Counted from the first letter of the stretch, positions 6,537 to 13,351 are shown. The stretch is DNA of 16,051 nucleotides from CADEED01 sp039930985 (GCA_039930985.1 JBDTSV010000008.1:1-16051); one strand, 5' to 3'. Notes: generated from the sequence alone by a model not told the origin. Made by a program: numbers and translations.

Positions 6537-7037
6537 TTACCGGCCCCTCATTACGCGCGCTTTGTCGCGTTGCCAGTCGCGATCCTTTTCGGTGGCGCGC
6601 TTGTCGTGTTGCTTCTTGCCCTTCGCGAGGCCGATTTCGAGCTTGGCGCGACCCTCCTTCCAGTGAAGATCGAGCGGCACGAGGGTGTAGCCCTTGCGCT
6701 CGACGCTGCCGAGGAGTCGCGACAGCTCGGCCTTGTTGAGCAATAGTTTGCGCGTGCGCATTGGCTCGGGCACTACGTGCGTGGAGGCGGTCTTGAGCGG
6801 CGTGATGTTTGCGCCGAACAGGAATGCCTCGCCTTCCTTGAGGTACACGTACGCCTCGGCCACCTGCGCCTTCCCCGCGCGCATGGATTTGACCTCCCAG
6901 CCCTGAAGAACCAGCCCGGCTTCGAACCGTTCTTCGATGAAGTAGTCGTAGCGCGCCCGGCGATTCTCGGCGATGACTCGCGCGGGTTCCTTCCGGTCGG
7001 CTTTGCTTTTGGGTGGCTTGTTGTCTGTCTTGGTCAT
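6537..7037 (-). CDS. smpB: SsrA-binding protein SmpB
   Basis: This 166-residue protein binds the tRNA-like domain of tmRNA and delivers it to stalled ribosomes. The OB-fold core is plain: IAENRRARYDYFIEE, GLVLQGWEVKSMRAGKAQV, EAFLFGANITPL and RTRKLLLNKAE. The conserved C-terminal basic tail that occupies the mRNA channel is also present (KGKKQHDKRATEKDRDW followed by QRDKARVMRGR). The N-terminus carries about 20 lysine-rich extra residues (KTDNKPPKSKADRKEPAR), which vary within the family. The ATG at 7037 is the only sensible start; no clear Shine-Dalgarno sequence is seen. A TACAAT -10 lies 20 bases upstream. Downstream, 84 bases separate it from ssrA, so both partners of trans-translation are side by side. 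Confidence 0.96.
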   Translation of the reverse strand: MTKTDNKPPKSKADRKEPARVIAENRRARYDYFIEERFEAGLVLQGWEVKSMRAGKAQVAEAYVYLKEGEAFLFGANITPLKTASTHVVPEPMRTRKLLLNKAELSRLLGSVERKGYTLVPLDLHWKEGRAKLEIGLAKGKKQHDKRATEKDRDWQRDKARVMRGR

Positions 7038-7057
7038 GGGCGCAACTGCTGGCGGGC

Positions 7058-7091
7058 ATTGTACCCGCGCGACCCTCGTTTAATTTAAATT
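7058..7091. promoter_or_regulatory. Divergent smpB / ratA promoter region
   Basis: On the minus strand TACAAT (7063-7058) is a good -10 for smpB. On the plus strand TTGTAC (7059-7064), 16 bases, then TAATTT (7081-7086) could serve ratA with a leader of only about five bases. AATTTAAATT at 7082-7091 is a perfect 10-bp palindrome and the most AT-rich spot nearby. The two promoters overlap. Confidence 0.45.
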
Positions 7092-7097
7092 GGCGCC

Positions 7098-7532
7098 ATG
7101 CGTGAAGTGAAACGTTCTGCGTTGATCGCCGAGTCGCCGGCGCGAATGTATGGGCTCATCAACGACATTGAACGGTACCCGGAGTTCGTACCCTGGTGCG
7201 CGGCGGCGCGCATCGAATCGCGCCAGGAATCCGAAGTGGTGGCGACGCTCAACATCAAGCGCGGTCCGCTGCGCGCCGAATTCACCACGCGAAATCTGCT
7301 CGAACCCGACAAGCGCGTGTTGATGCAGTTCGTCAGTGGCCCATTCCGCGTGCTCGAGGGGCTGTGGACGTTGACGCCGCTCGGCGAACTCGGCTGCCGC
7401 GTGGAGTTCGAGATGCGATTCGAGTTCGCCAATCGCCTGGCCGGAACCCTGTTCGAATCGCTGTTCGAGGATACGGCCGCCTCGCTGGTGGACGCGTTCG
7501 TCAAGCGCGCCCGCGACACCAAGACTAACTAG
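7098..7532 (+). CDS. ratA: RatA / COQ10-type START-domain protein
   Basis: This 144-residue protein of the polyketide cyclase/START family (YfjG, COQ10-like) has the family signature MYGLINDIERYPEFVPWC near residues 17-34. It also shows GPLRAEFTTRN and PFRVLEGLWTLTPL, with a C-terminal amphipathic helix (FESLFEDTAASLVDAFVKRA). E. coli RatA was described as a 50S-binding inhibitor of subunit association, while eukaryotic COQ10 binds ubiquinone and supports respiration, so the true bacterial role is debated. The ATG at 7098 has no Shine-Dalgarno sequence, and an AT-rich promoter ends six bases upstream. rnfH follows 17 bases after the stop, as in many gammaproteobacteria, and smpB diverges upstream. 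Confidence 0.93.
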   Translation: MREVKRSALIAESPARMYGLINDIERYPEFVPWCAAARIESRQESEVVATLNIKRGPLRAEFTTRNLLEPDKRVLMQFVSGPFRVLEGLWTLTPLGELGCRVEFEMRFEFANRLAGTLFESLFEDTAASLVDAFVKRARDTKTN

Positions 7533-7549
7533 AGGGCAGCGCTGCCATC

Positions 7550-7855
7550 GTGAAGCACTGCACTGTTGTGTTTGCGACGCCTGAGCGGCAGTGGCTGTGG
7601 CGGGTGGCGTTGCCCGACGGCGCAACCGTAGCCGAGGCGCTCGCCGCGGCACGTGCGCAATCCGTGGCAATCGAGGTGCCGTGGGGCGCCGACGTCGGGA
7701 TCTTTGGCGAGTTGTGCGAGGCGACGGCAGTGCCGCGCGACGGCGATCGTATCGAGCTTTACCGGCCGCTCAAGTCGGACCCGAAGGTGTCCCGGCGGGA
7801 GCGGGAACGGGCTCGGAGGGTGGCACAGGATCGGGCTTCGAATCGGCAGCGGTAG
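7550..7855 (+). CDS. rnfH: RnfH / RatB family ubiquitin-like protein
   Basis: This 101-residue protein of the UPF0125 family has a beta-grasp fold: a strand FATPERQWLWRVALP, GATVAEALAAA, WGADVGIFGELCEA, and RDGDRIELYRPLKSDPKVSRRERERARR. The PL-x-DPK-x-x-R-R ending is diagnostic. Its function is not established; the name comes from genes near the Rnf complex, and ratB from its toxin-antitoxin-like pairing with ratA. It starts at GTG (7550), and AGAGGG at 7531-7536 is a somewhat distant ribosome binding site overlapping the ratA stop, which suggests coupling. The last 86 bases are overlapped on the other strand by the bamE 3' end. Confidence 0.9.
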   Translation: MKHCTVVFATPERQWLWRVALPDGATVAEALAAARAQSVAIEVPWGADVGIFGELCEATAVPRDGDRIELYRPLKSDPKVSRRERERARRVAQDRASNRQR

Positions 7856-8309
7856 GTGCGGAGGTCGAGGCCGGTTCGCTCGAAGACTTATTCCGCGAAA
7901 ATGTGCGTTTCCAGAAACCTTGTTTGTTGTTTTTCTTGTTGTCGGCGATCGCCTTGCGGAGATCGCGCTCGAGCTGTTCGAGGTCGGCCTGCGTGGGGAC
8001 GCCGAGGTTTTCGAATCGCTGCACTTTCTCGTCGGTGAAGTAGACAGTCAGGCGGCGCTTGAGCGGCGTCTTGAACTTCTGCGAACTGAAGAAGTAGTAA
8101 TAGTCCCACCGGTCCTCATTGAAGGCGTCCGGCACCATTGGAGTTCCGAGCAGGAACCGCACCTGGCTGCGCGTCATGCCTTCCTTGAGCTGCGACACCG
8201 ATTCGGCGACGAGGTAGTTGCCCTGCTGAATGTTCATCTTGTAAACACAGCCGGAGGCGAGGAGCGCGCCAACGGCGAGCAAAATTGTTGGTAGTGCAAG
8301 GCGTTTCAT
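7770..8309 (-). CDS. bamE: Outer membrane assembly lipoprotein BamE
   Basis: This 179-residue SmpA/OmlA-type lipoprotein is a subunit of the BAM complex that inserts beta-barrel proteins. A lipoprotein signal peptide ends in LLASGC with C21 as the lipidated residue. The BamE core follows: VYKMNIQQGNYL, KEGMTRSQVRFLLGTPMVPDAFNEDRWDYYY and RLTVYFTDEKVQRFE. A Lys-rich stretch (KKNNKQGFWKRTFSRNK) and a Pro/Ser/Ala-rich tail of roughly 38 residues extend past the E. coli length. The tail is encoded antisense to the rnfH 3' end (86-base overlap). The ATG at 8309 has no Shine-Dalgarno sequence, and TATGAT ends eight bases upstream, so the mRNA may be leaderless or nearly so. fur diverges 41 bases away. 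Confidence 0.95.
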   Translation of the reverse strand: MKRLALPTILLAVGALLASGCVYKMNIQQGNYLVAESVSQLKEGMTRSQVRFLLGTPMVPDAFNEDRWDYYYFFSSQKFKTPLKRRLTVYFTDEKVQRFENLGVPTQADLEQLERDLRKAIADNKKNNKQGFWKRTFSRNKSSSEPASTSAPTAADSKPDPVPPSEPVPAPAGTPSGPT

Positions 8310-8314
8310 GGTGG

Positions 8315-8332
8315 CGCATCATACCGCATCAT
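8315..8332. repeat. Direct repeat CGCATCAT x2 between bamE and fur
   Basis: CGCATCAT occurs at 8315-8322 and 8325-8332, ten bases apart, which is about one helical turn. The first copy contains most of the bamE -10 (TATGAT on the minus strand, 8323-8318). The pair lies between the two divergent starts, a natural place for an operator. It is not a recognisable Fur box. Confidence 0.5.
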
Positions 8333-8350
8333 TTTCTGGAGACTCACGGC

Positions 8351-8797
8351 TTGGAAAGCAATGACCTGCGCAAGGCCGGGCTCAAGGTCACAGGACCCCG
8401 GCTCAAAATCCTCGAGATTCTCGAGGGTAGCCCGACTCGTCATATGTCGGCTGAGGGCATCTACAAGCGCTTGATCGAGTCGAACGAGGACATCGGGCTC
8501 GCGACCGTGTACCGCGTGCTCACGCAGTTCCAGGCCGCCGGCCTGGTATCGCGGCACCATTTTGAAGACGGCATGGCCGTGTTCGAGCTCAACCAGGGAA
8601 CGCATCACGACCATATCGTGTGTCTGGACTGCGGCCGAGTGGAAGAGTTCATCGACGAGTCGATCGAAGAGCGTCAGGAAGAGATAGCCACCCGGCTCGG
8701 CTATGAGCTGCGCGACCACGCCATGACGCTTTACGGTCATTGCCGCAAGCCCGGCTGCCCGTCTGCCAAGGGCGCCCAGAAGCAACCCAAGAACTAG
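8351..8797 (+). CDS. fur: Ferric uptake regulator Fur
   Basis: This is a 148-residue iron-responsive repressor. The N-terminal winged helix begins ESNDLRKAGLKVTGPRLKILEIL and includes GLATVYRVLTQFQAAGLV. The dimer/metal domain carries HHDHIVCLDC (H85, H86, H88, C91, C94) and C-terminal cysteines C131 and C136 (GHCRKPGC), so the structural zinc ligands are intact. The start is TTG at 8351. It gives exactly the family N-terminus and is preceded by GGAG (8338-8341) at nine bases, whereas longer in-frame starts run back into the bamE signal region. It represses iron acquisition genes as the Fe(II)-bound dimer and often regulates itself. It diverges from bamE and converges on recN with only 31 bases between them. 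Confidence 0.96.
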   Translation: MESNDLRKAGLKVTGPRLKILEILEGSPTRHMSAEGIYKRLIESNEDIGLATVYRVLTQFQAAGLVSRHHFEDGMAVFELNQGTHHDHIVCLDCGRVEEFIDESIEERQEEIATRLGYELRDHAMTLYGHCRKPGCPSAKGAQKQPKN

Positions 8798-8828
8798 CTG
8801 GGTCGGGAGGCCGAGCGGGCTTTCGACG

Positions 8829-10535
8829 TCAGGCTTTGCGCTTGGCGCCGCGCGTTTTCTGCGGTGCTCCGCCGGCCATATGCAGCATCTCGCGCGCGTG
8901 CTCGCGCGCTTTGCCGGTCACTTCCATGCCACCTAACATGCGGGCGAGTTCCTCGGCACGTTCGTCCATGGTCAGTTCGGAAATGGTGGTGCGCGTGGTC
9001 TTGCCGTCGGTGAGCTTCGCGACGCGCAGATGATGATGGCCCTGGCTCGCGACTTGCGGCAGGTGAGTCACACACAACGCCTGGCCCGAGAAACCCAGCG
9101 CCTTGAGCTCGCGGCCGACGATCTCGGCAACCGCACCGCCTACGCCGGAATCCACTTCGTCGAACACCATGCAGCGCGCGTCCTGCGCAGAGCAGGCAAC
9201 TTGCACCGCGAGCGACAGTCGCGCCAGTTCGCCGCCGGAGGCCACTTTCGCCAGTGGGCGCAACGGCTGGCCAGGGTTGGCTGTGACGCGGAATTCCACG
9301 GCGTCGAATCCATGGGCGGCGGGTTCGCCATTCGCCTGGTTGATATCGATGAGGAAACGGCCGCCGGCCATACCCAGCGTCTGCATGCGCGCAGTGATGT
9401 CTTTCGAAAGCGCACGCGCTGACGTCTGCCTCCCGGCGGACAACTGCGTGGCCAGTTTGCGATAGCCCTCGAGCGCGTCGGCCTGGGCCTTTTTGATCGC
9501 GGCCAGATTGTTGTCGGCGGCGTCGAGATCGGCGAGTTCCTTTTCGAGAATGGACGCGCGGCCGGCGAGCTCCGCCGACGGCACGCGATGCTTGCGGCTC
9601 AGTTCTTCGACTGCGGCGAGGCGTCGTTCCACTTCTTCCTGGCGCGCCGGATCGATGTCGAGCGTTTCGAGATAGCGCGACAACTCCCGCGCCGCTTCGC
9701 GAATCTGGATCGTGGCTTCATCCACCATCGGAATGACCTTGGCGAGCCTTTGATCGACGCTCGACAGCGTCTTGATTCCCGCCAAGGCGCGCGAGGCCGT
9801 GGCGTGCGCATTGCCTTCGTCGGAGTCGTACAGCAGTCCGACCGCGGCCTGCGCGGCCTCGGCGAGCCGGCCACGATTCGAATGGCGCGTGCGCTCTTCG
9901 GTGAGCAGGGTGACTTCACCTTCCTTGAGGTCGAGAGCCTTGAGTTCGCTGACCTGAAATCGCAGCAACTCGAGCCGCGAATCGCGGTTCTGCGCTTTGC
10001 CTTCGAGCTCGGCGGTGCGATTGACGAGAGCGATCCAGACCTTGTGTGCTTCACGCACCGAATTTGCGAGCACGAGGTTGTCACCGAAGTCGTCGAGAAG
10101 TTCACGCTGCGCACCGGCGCGAGTCAGCGACTGAAATTCATGTTGTCCGTGAATGTCGACGATGAGTGTGCCCACGTCGCGCAACAGCTGTAGCGGCACC
10201 GAGACGCCATTGAGGTAACCGCGCGAGCGCCCGTCGCTGGCGATGACCCGCCGCACCGTGAGCTCGTCTCCGGCCTCAACGGATTGCTCGGCGAGCATTT
10301 CACGCAGCGCCGGCGGGCTCTCGCTGATGTCGAAGGTGGCCGAAAGCTCGGCGCGCTCCGTACCCGCGCGCACGACCTCGGCCCCGCCTTTGCCACCGGC
10401 CAGCAGCGCCAGCGCATCGACCACGATGGATTTGCCGGCGCCGGTTTCTCCGGTGAGCACCGTCAGGCCGGCGCGCACCTCGAGATCGATGAGATCGATG
10501 ATGGCGAAATCACGAATCTGCAGATGGGTAAGCAT
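8829..10535 (-). CDS. recN: DNA repair ATPase RecN
   Basis: This 568-residue SMC-like protein acts in double-strand break repair. Walker A is GETGAGKS at 29-36. Two long coiled-coil arms occupy the middle (about 150-370). The ABC signature SGGELARLSLA starts at 433, and Walker B MVFDEVDSG spans about 456-464 with catalytic E460. The switch histidine is in THLPQVA near 491. The basic C-terminal tail (QKTRGAKRKA) is short. The ATG at 10535 gives the canonical LTHLQIRDFAIID start and lies three bases after the nadK stop, so the genes form one unit. No LexA-type CTGT-N8-ACAG box is visible immediately upstream; SOS control would have to act at the nadK promoter or inside nadK. Length is close to the usual 550. 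Confidence 0.96.
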   Translation of the reverse strand: MLTHLQIRDFAIIDLIDLEVRAGLTVLTGETGAGKSIVVDALALLAGGKGGAEVVRAGTERAELSATFDISESPPALREMLAEQSVEAGDELTVRRVIASDGRSRGYLNGVSVPLQLLRDVGTLIVDIHGQHEFQSLTRAGAQRELLDDFGDNLVLANSVREAHKVWIALVNRTAELEGKAQNRDSRLELLRFQVSELKALDLKEGEVTLLTEERTRHSNRGRLAEAAQAAVGLLYDSDEGNAHATASRALAGIKTLSSVDQRLAKVIPMVDEATIQIREAARELSRYLETLDIDPARQEEVERRLAAVEELSRKHRVPSAELAGRASILEKELADLDAADNNLAAIKKAQADALEGYRKLATQLSAGRQTSARALSKDITARMQTLGMAGGRFLIDINQANGEPAAHGFDAVEFRVTANPGQPLRPLAKVASGGELARLSLAVQVACSAQDARCMVFDEVDSGVGGAVAEIVGRELKALGFSGQALCVTHLPQVASQGHHHLRVAKLTDGKTTRTTISELTMDERAEELARMLGGMEVTGKAREHAREMLHMAGGAPQKTRGAKRKA

Positions 10536-10538
10536 GAC

Positions 10539-11432
10539 TCACTCTGATTTATTGAAGCCGCCGCGTCCCCAATGGAGCTTGGAGCGCAGCAGGCGGTAAT
10601 ACTCGAACTTGTCCGGGTGCAACAGCGTGATCTTTTGCGCGGTGGGATGCACCTCCAGTCGATCTCCTGGCGAGAGTTCGCCGAGCGAGACACCGTCGCA
10701 GGTGACCCGGGCGCGCGCGTCGGGGCGATCGATGAGTTTGACGACGATCACCGAGCGGCCCGAAACCACGATGGGCCGATCGGACAGCGTGTGCGGACAA
10801 ATGGGTGCGACCACGAGTACATCGAGATGGGGTGCGATGATCGGGCCGCCGCACGACAGCGCATACGCGGTGGAACCGGTGGAGCTGGCCACAACCAGCC
10901 CGTCGCCGCCGTGCGTGTTCACGTAGGCGCCGTCGATCCAGGTTTCGAAATCCAGCATGCGGCCGGTTTCCCACTTCTGCAGCACCACGTCATTGAGTGC
11001 CAGCGCCGAGGTGGTGACGCCGTTGGCGCCGACGAGGCGCGCCTCCAGCATGGCGCGTTCGTCGCGTTCGCAGCGGCCCTCGAGGGCCGCGTCCACGGAT
11101 ACGAGCATGTCTTGTGGAAGCACGTCGGTAAGAAAGCCCAGACGGCCGCGATTGATCCCCACCAGCGGGACCCCGCGATGGGCGACCAGACGTGCCGCAT
11201 AGAGAAGTGTGCCGTCGCCGCCAATGGCGATGACCAGGTCCGCCTGGTTGGCGATTTCTTCTTCCGGAAGTCGTTCCGCCAGCTCCGACGAGACGGCGAG
11301 GGGCTCGGTGTCCGGCAATAGCGCACGGACCCCGCGATTCTTCAAATGCGGGAGGAGAGCCAACGCGGACTCGGCAACGCGTGGGTCGCTGAATCGGCCT
11401 ATTAGCGCGCAAGCTTGCGCCGGTAGAGCCAT
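10539..11432 (-). CDS. nadK: NAD kinase
   Basis: This 297-residue enzyme phosphorylates NAD to NADP with ATP in the cytosol. The key motifs are present: GGDGT at 71-75, NRGRLGFL at 94-101, LNDVVLQ at about 146-152, and GDGLVVASSTGSTAY at 176-190, which is followed by SCGGPI. The start is set at ATG 11432 rather than the in-frame ATG at 11447. The upstream ATG would overlap a good promoter whose -10 (TACAAA, 11443-11438) ends five bases before 11432, and the first five residues (LQSN) add nothing conserved. A leaderless mRNA is therefore likely. recN follows after three bases, and hrcA diverges. Confidence 0.95.
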   Translation of the reverse strand: MALPAQACALIGRFSDPRVAESALALLPHLKNRGVRALLPDTEPLAVSSELAERLPEEEIANQADLVIAIGGDGTLLYAARLVAHRGVPLVGINRGRLGFLTDVLPQDMLVSVDAALEGRCERDERAMLEARLVGANGVTTSALALNDVVLQKWETGRMLDFETWIDGAYVNTHGGDGLVVASSTGSTAYALSCGGPIIAPHLDVLVVAPICPHTLSDRPIVVSGRSVIVVKLIDRPDARARVTCDGVSLGELSPGDRLEVHPTAQKITLLHPDKFEYYRLLRSKLHWGRGGFNKSE

Positions 11433-11437
11433 ATTGC

Positions 11438-11466
11438 TTTGTAGCATGGGTCACACAGGCGGCCAA
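11438..11466 (-). promoter_or_regulatory. nadK-recN promoter, probably leaderless
   Basis: On the minus strand TTGGCC (11466-11461), a 17-base spacer and TACAAA (11443-11438) form a sigma70-type promoter with an upstream TGC (extended -10). The predicted start, six bases on, is the A of the nadK ATG at 11432. No Shine-Dalgarno sequence exists. Confidence 0.5.
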
Positions 11467-11516
11467 TGCACTGAATCACTTCGAAAACTGATGAATGACG
11501 CAGCCGGTGAGGTTTC

Positions 11517-11546
11517 TTGACGGGCTGATTACAGCAAAGGTAGTTT
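11517..11546 (+). promoter_or_regulatory. hrcA promoter, probably leaderless
   Basis: TTGACG (11517-11522), an 18-base spacer and TAGTTT (11541-11546) match the sigma70 consensus well. Seven bases later comes the GTG start codon of hrcA (11554), where transcription should begin. No ribosome binding site fits in between. No CIRCE repeat (TTAGCACTC/GAGTGCTAA) is visible here. Confidence 0.55.
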
Positions 11547-11553
11547 CGCCCCA

Positions 11554-12612
11554 GTGAATGACACCCCCGATGACGCACTTTCCGAGCGCGAACAGCTTCT
11601 GCTGCGGGTGCTTGTCGGCAGTTACATCCGCGATGGCCAGCCCGTCGGCTCGCGGTCATTGTCGCGCGAGTCAGGTCTGGCGCTGTCCTCGGCGACAATC
11701 CGCAACATCGTCGCCGACCTCGAGCAGCTTGGTTTTGTTAGTTCACCGCACACTTCCGCGGGACGAGTACCCACCGACAAGGGCTACCGGTTCTTCGTCG
11801 ATTCGCTGCTCAAGGCGCGGGCGCCCATCGAAGAGGATCCGGCATTCACGGAGCTGCGCCGGCAGCTCGATGCGTCGCGCGACGATTCGAAGGCACTGGT
11901 TGCGGCTGCTTCGCAACTGATTTCGAATGTCACGCGCCTCGCGGGCGTCGTCACGCTGCCGCGCACGCAGCAGGCGTCGATTTCCCAGATCGAGTTCGTC
12001 GGGCTCTCCGACAATCGTGCGCTGGTCGTACTCGTCTTCAACGACCGCGAAGTGCAGAACCGCATCATCCAGCTCGAGCGGTATCACTCGGCGGACGAGC
12101 TGCGCCGTGCGGCGAATTTTCTCACCGAGCGCTGCCGCGGCAAGACGCTCACGCAGGTGCGGCAGGACATCCTGCGCGAGATGCACGAGGCGCGTGAGCA
12201 CATGGACGTCGCCATGAAAGACGCCATCAACGTCGCGGAGCATGTGTTCAAGGCCGACGAACCCAATCGCATGGAATACGTGATTGCCGGGGAGACCAAT
12301 CTCATGGGCGCCGGCGAGCTCTCGTCGGTGGACAAGCTGCGCCGGCTGTTCGAAGCCTTCAACGAAAAGCGCGACATCCTCAATCTGCTCGACCACAGCC
12401 TGCGCGCCGATGGCGTGCAGATCTTCATCGGCCAGGAGTCCGGGTTTCGCATCCTCGATGATTGCAGCATCGTCACCTCGCCCTATAGCGCCGACAACGA
12501 AGTGGTCGGGGTCATCGGGGTCATCGGCCCCACGCGCATGGCATACGAGCGGGTGATTCCCATCGTCGATGTCACCGCCAAGATCCTCGGCGCGGCGCTC
12601 GCCCGGCGCTGA
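11554..12612 (+). CDS. hrcA: Heat-inducible transcription repressor HrcA
   Basis: This 352-residue repressor binds CIRCE operators in front of chaperone genes and is kept active by GroEL. The N-terminal winged helix is clear: LSEREQLLLRVLVGSYIRDGQPVGSRSL, then SSATIRNIVADLEQLGFV and SPHTSAGRVPTDKGYRFFVD, the most conserved HrcA block. The C-terminal GAF-like dimer domain includes IFIGQESG and CSIVTSPYSADNEVVGVIGVIGPTRMAY, ending at KILGAAL. The GTG at 11554 is chosen because it yields the normal N-terminus and falls at the predicted transcription start. It heads the hrcA-grpE-dnaK-dnaJ operon and diverges from nadK. Its target operator is not seen in this window, so groESL elsewhere is the likely regulated locus. 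Confidence 0.96.
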   Translation: MNDTPDDALSEREQLLLRVLVGSYIRDGQPVGSRSLSRESGLALSSATIRNIVADLEQLGFVSSPHTSAGRVPTDKGYRFFVDSLLKARAPIEEDPAFTELRRQLDASRDDSKALVAAASQLISNVTRLAGVVTLPRTQQASISQIEFVGLSDNRALVVLVFNDREVQNRIIQLERYHSADELRRAANFLTERCRGKTLTQVRQDILREMHEAREHMDVAMKDAINVAEHVFKADEPNRMEYVIAGETNLMGAGELSSVDKLRRLFEAFNEKRDILNLLDHSLRADGVQIFIGQESGFRILDDCSIVTSPYSADNEVVGVIGVIGPTRMAYERVIPIVDVTAKILGAALARR

Positions 12613-12685
12613 AGGACCGCCCAGTCCGCCAACTCGCTTCCGGCTTTCTTTCGGCCCTGGGCCTTGAAATTCACCAATGTGGTTC

Positions 12686-12708
12686 CACAAAGCCGCGCAG
12701 GCTTTGTG
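12686..12708. promoter_or_regulatory. Inverted repeat overlapping the grpE promoter
   Basis: CACAAAGCC (12686-12694), a 5-base loop, and GGCTTTGTG (12700-12708) form a perfect 9-bp repeat. The right arm covers the -35 region of the sigma32-like promoter. A second, smaller repeat, TGTGG-TT-CCACA (12678-12689), shares its left side, so the two hairpins are mutually exclusive in RNA. It could be an operator, an hrcA terminator or an attenuator. It does not match CIRCE. Confidence 0.5.
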
Positions 12709-12730
12709 ACGGTGGGTTTCGACCCCATAA
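12703..12730 (+). promoter_or_regulatory. Sigma32-like heat-shock promoter for grpE-dnaK-dnaJ
   Basis: TTTGTG (12703-12708), a 14-base spacer and CCCCATAA (12723-12730) line up closely with E. coli dnaK P1 (CTTGAT, 14 bases, CCCCATTT). The spacer shares GACG, GGTTT and CGA elements with it. A better isolated -35 (CTTGAAA, 12663-12669) lies upstream but has only a poor -10 partner. Transcription would begin near 12736, about 30 bases before grpE. Confidence 0.5.
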
Positions 12731-12767
12731 GCAGGCCTGCAACCTTCTGATTCATTGAGGCGCTTTG

Positions 12768-13319
12768 ATGACCGACCCCAATCCTGGATCCCAATTTTCG
12801 GGGCCTGACGAGAAGACCACGGTGCTGCCGGAGACGGCCGTGGCGCTGGTGGAAATGGAGCGCCTGCAACAGGAGCTCCTGGCTTCCGAGGAACGCGCCA
12901 AGAATCATTGGGAGCAGTACCTGCGGGCCCTGGCCGACGTTGAAAACGTTCGCAAGCGCGCCGCAAAGGATCTCGAGAGCACGCGCCAGTTCGCCGTCGA
13001 AAAATTTGCGCAGGACCTCATCGCGGTCAAGGATTCGCTCGAACTCGGCATTTCCACTGCGGCCAGGGCCGAAGTCACGGGTCTCGTCGAAGGGCAGGAT
13101 GCAACCCTGCGCCTGCTCGCCAAGGCATTCGAGAAAGCGCAGATCGAAGAGATCAATCCCGAAGGCACGCCATTCAATCCCGAGTTGCACGAAGCGATGA
13201 TGGCGCAGCCGAGCGAAGCGCCGCCGAACACCGTGATTGCGGTGGTTCAGCGCGGCTACCAGTTGAATGGGAGATTGCTGCGGCCGGCCCGCGTGATCGT
13301 CTCGTCCGCCAAGAGTTGA
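12768..13319 (+). CDS. grpE: Nucleotide exchange factor GrpE
   Basis: This 183-residue co-chaperone releases ADP from DnaK. After a disordered N-terminus comes the long dimerising helix (about residues 25-80, with heptad-like Leu/Ala), including WEQYLRALADVENVRKRAAKD, the GrpE signature. The C-terminal beta-wing domain shows INPEGTPFNPELHEAMM and NTVIAVVQRGYQLNGRLLRPARVIV, which contact the DnaK nucleotide domain. The ATG at 12768 is chosen over an adjacent in-frame TTG because GAGG (12757-12760) lies seven bases upstream. It is the second gene of the hrcA operon and the first behind the heat-shock promoter. dnaK follows after 67 bases. Length is typical. Confidence 0.96.
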   Translation: MTDPNPGSQFSGPDEKTTVLPETAVALVEMERLQQELLASEERAKNHWEQYLRALADVENVRKRAAKDLESTRQFAVEKFAQDLIAVKDSLELGISTAARAEVTGLVEGQDATLRLLAKAFEKAQIEEINPEGTPFNPELHEAMMAQPSEAPPNTVIAVVQRGYQLNGRLLRPARVIVSSAKS

Positions 13320-13351
13320 AAGAAGAAACCCGGCCTCCACAAAGGGGGCAC

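Noticed and set aside
8314..8333. A Fur box upstream of fur
   Set aside because: Only the first half of the minus-strand sequence resembles GATAATGAT; the second half does not match, and a direct repeat explains the similarity better.
8798..8828. A terminator between the convergent fur and recN genes
   Set aside because: I could find no stem longer than four pairs and no U-run in the 31 bases.
10536..10560. A LexA box in front of recN
   Set aside because: The start is three bases after nadK and no CTGT-N8-ACAG pattern is present there.
11743..12966. A 407-codon open frame antisense to hrcA and into grpE
   Set aside because: It crosses two real genes and the promoter spacer, and has no motifs; hrcA and grpE are certain.
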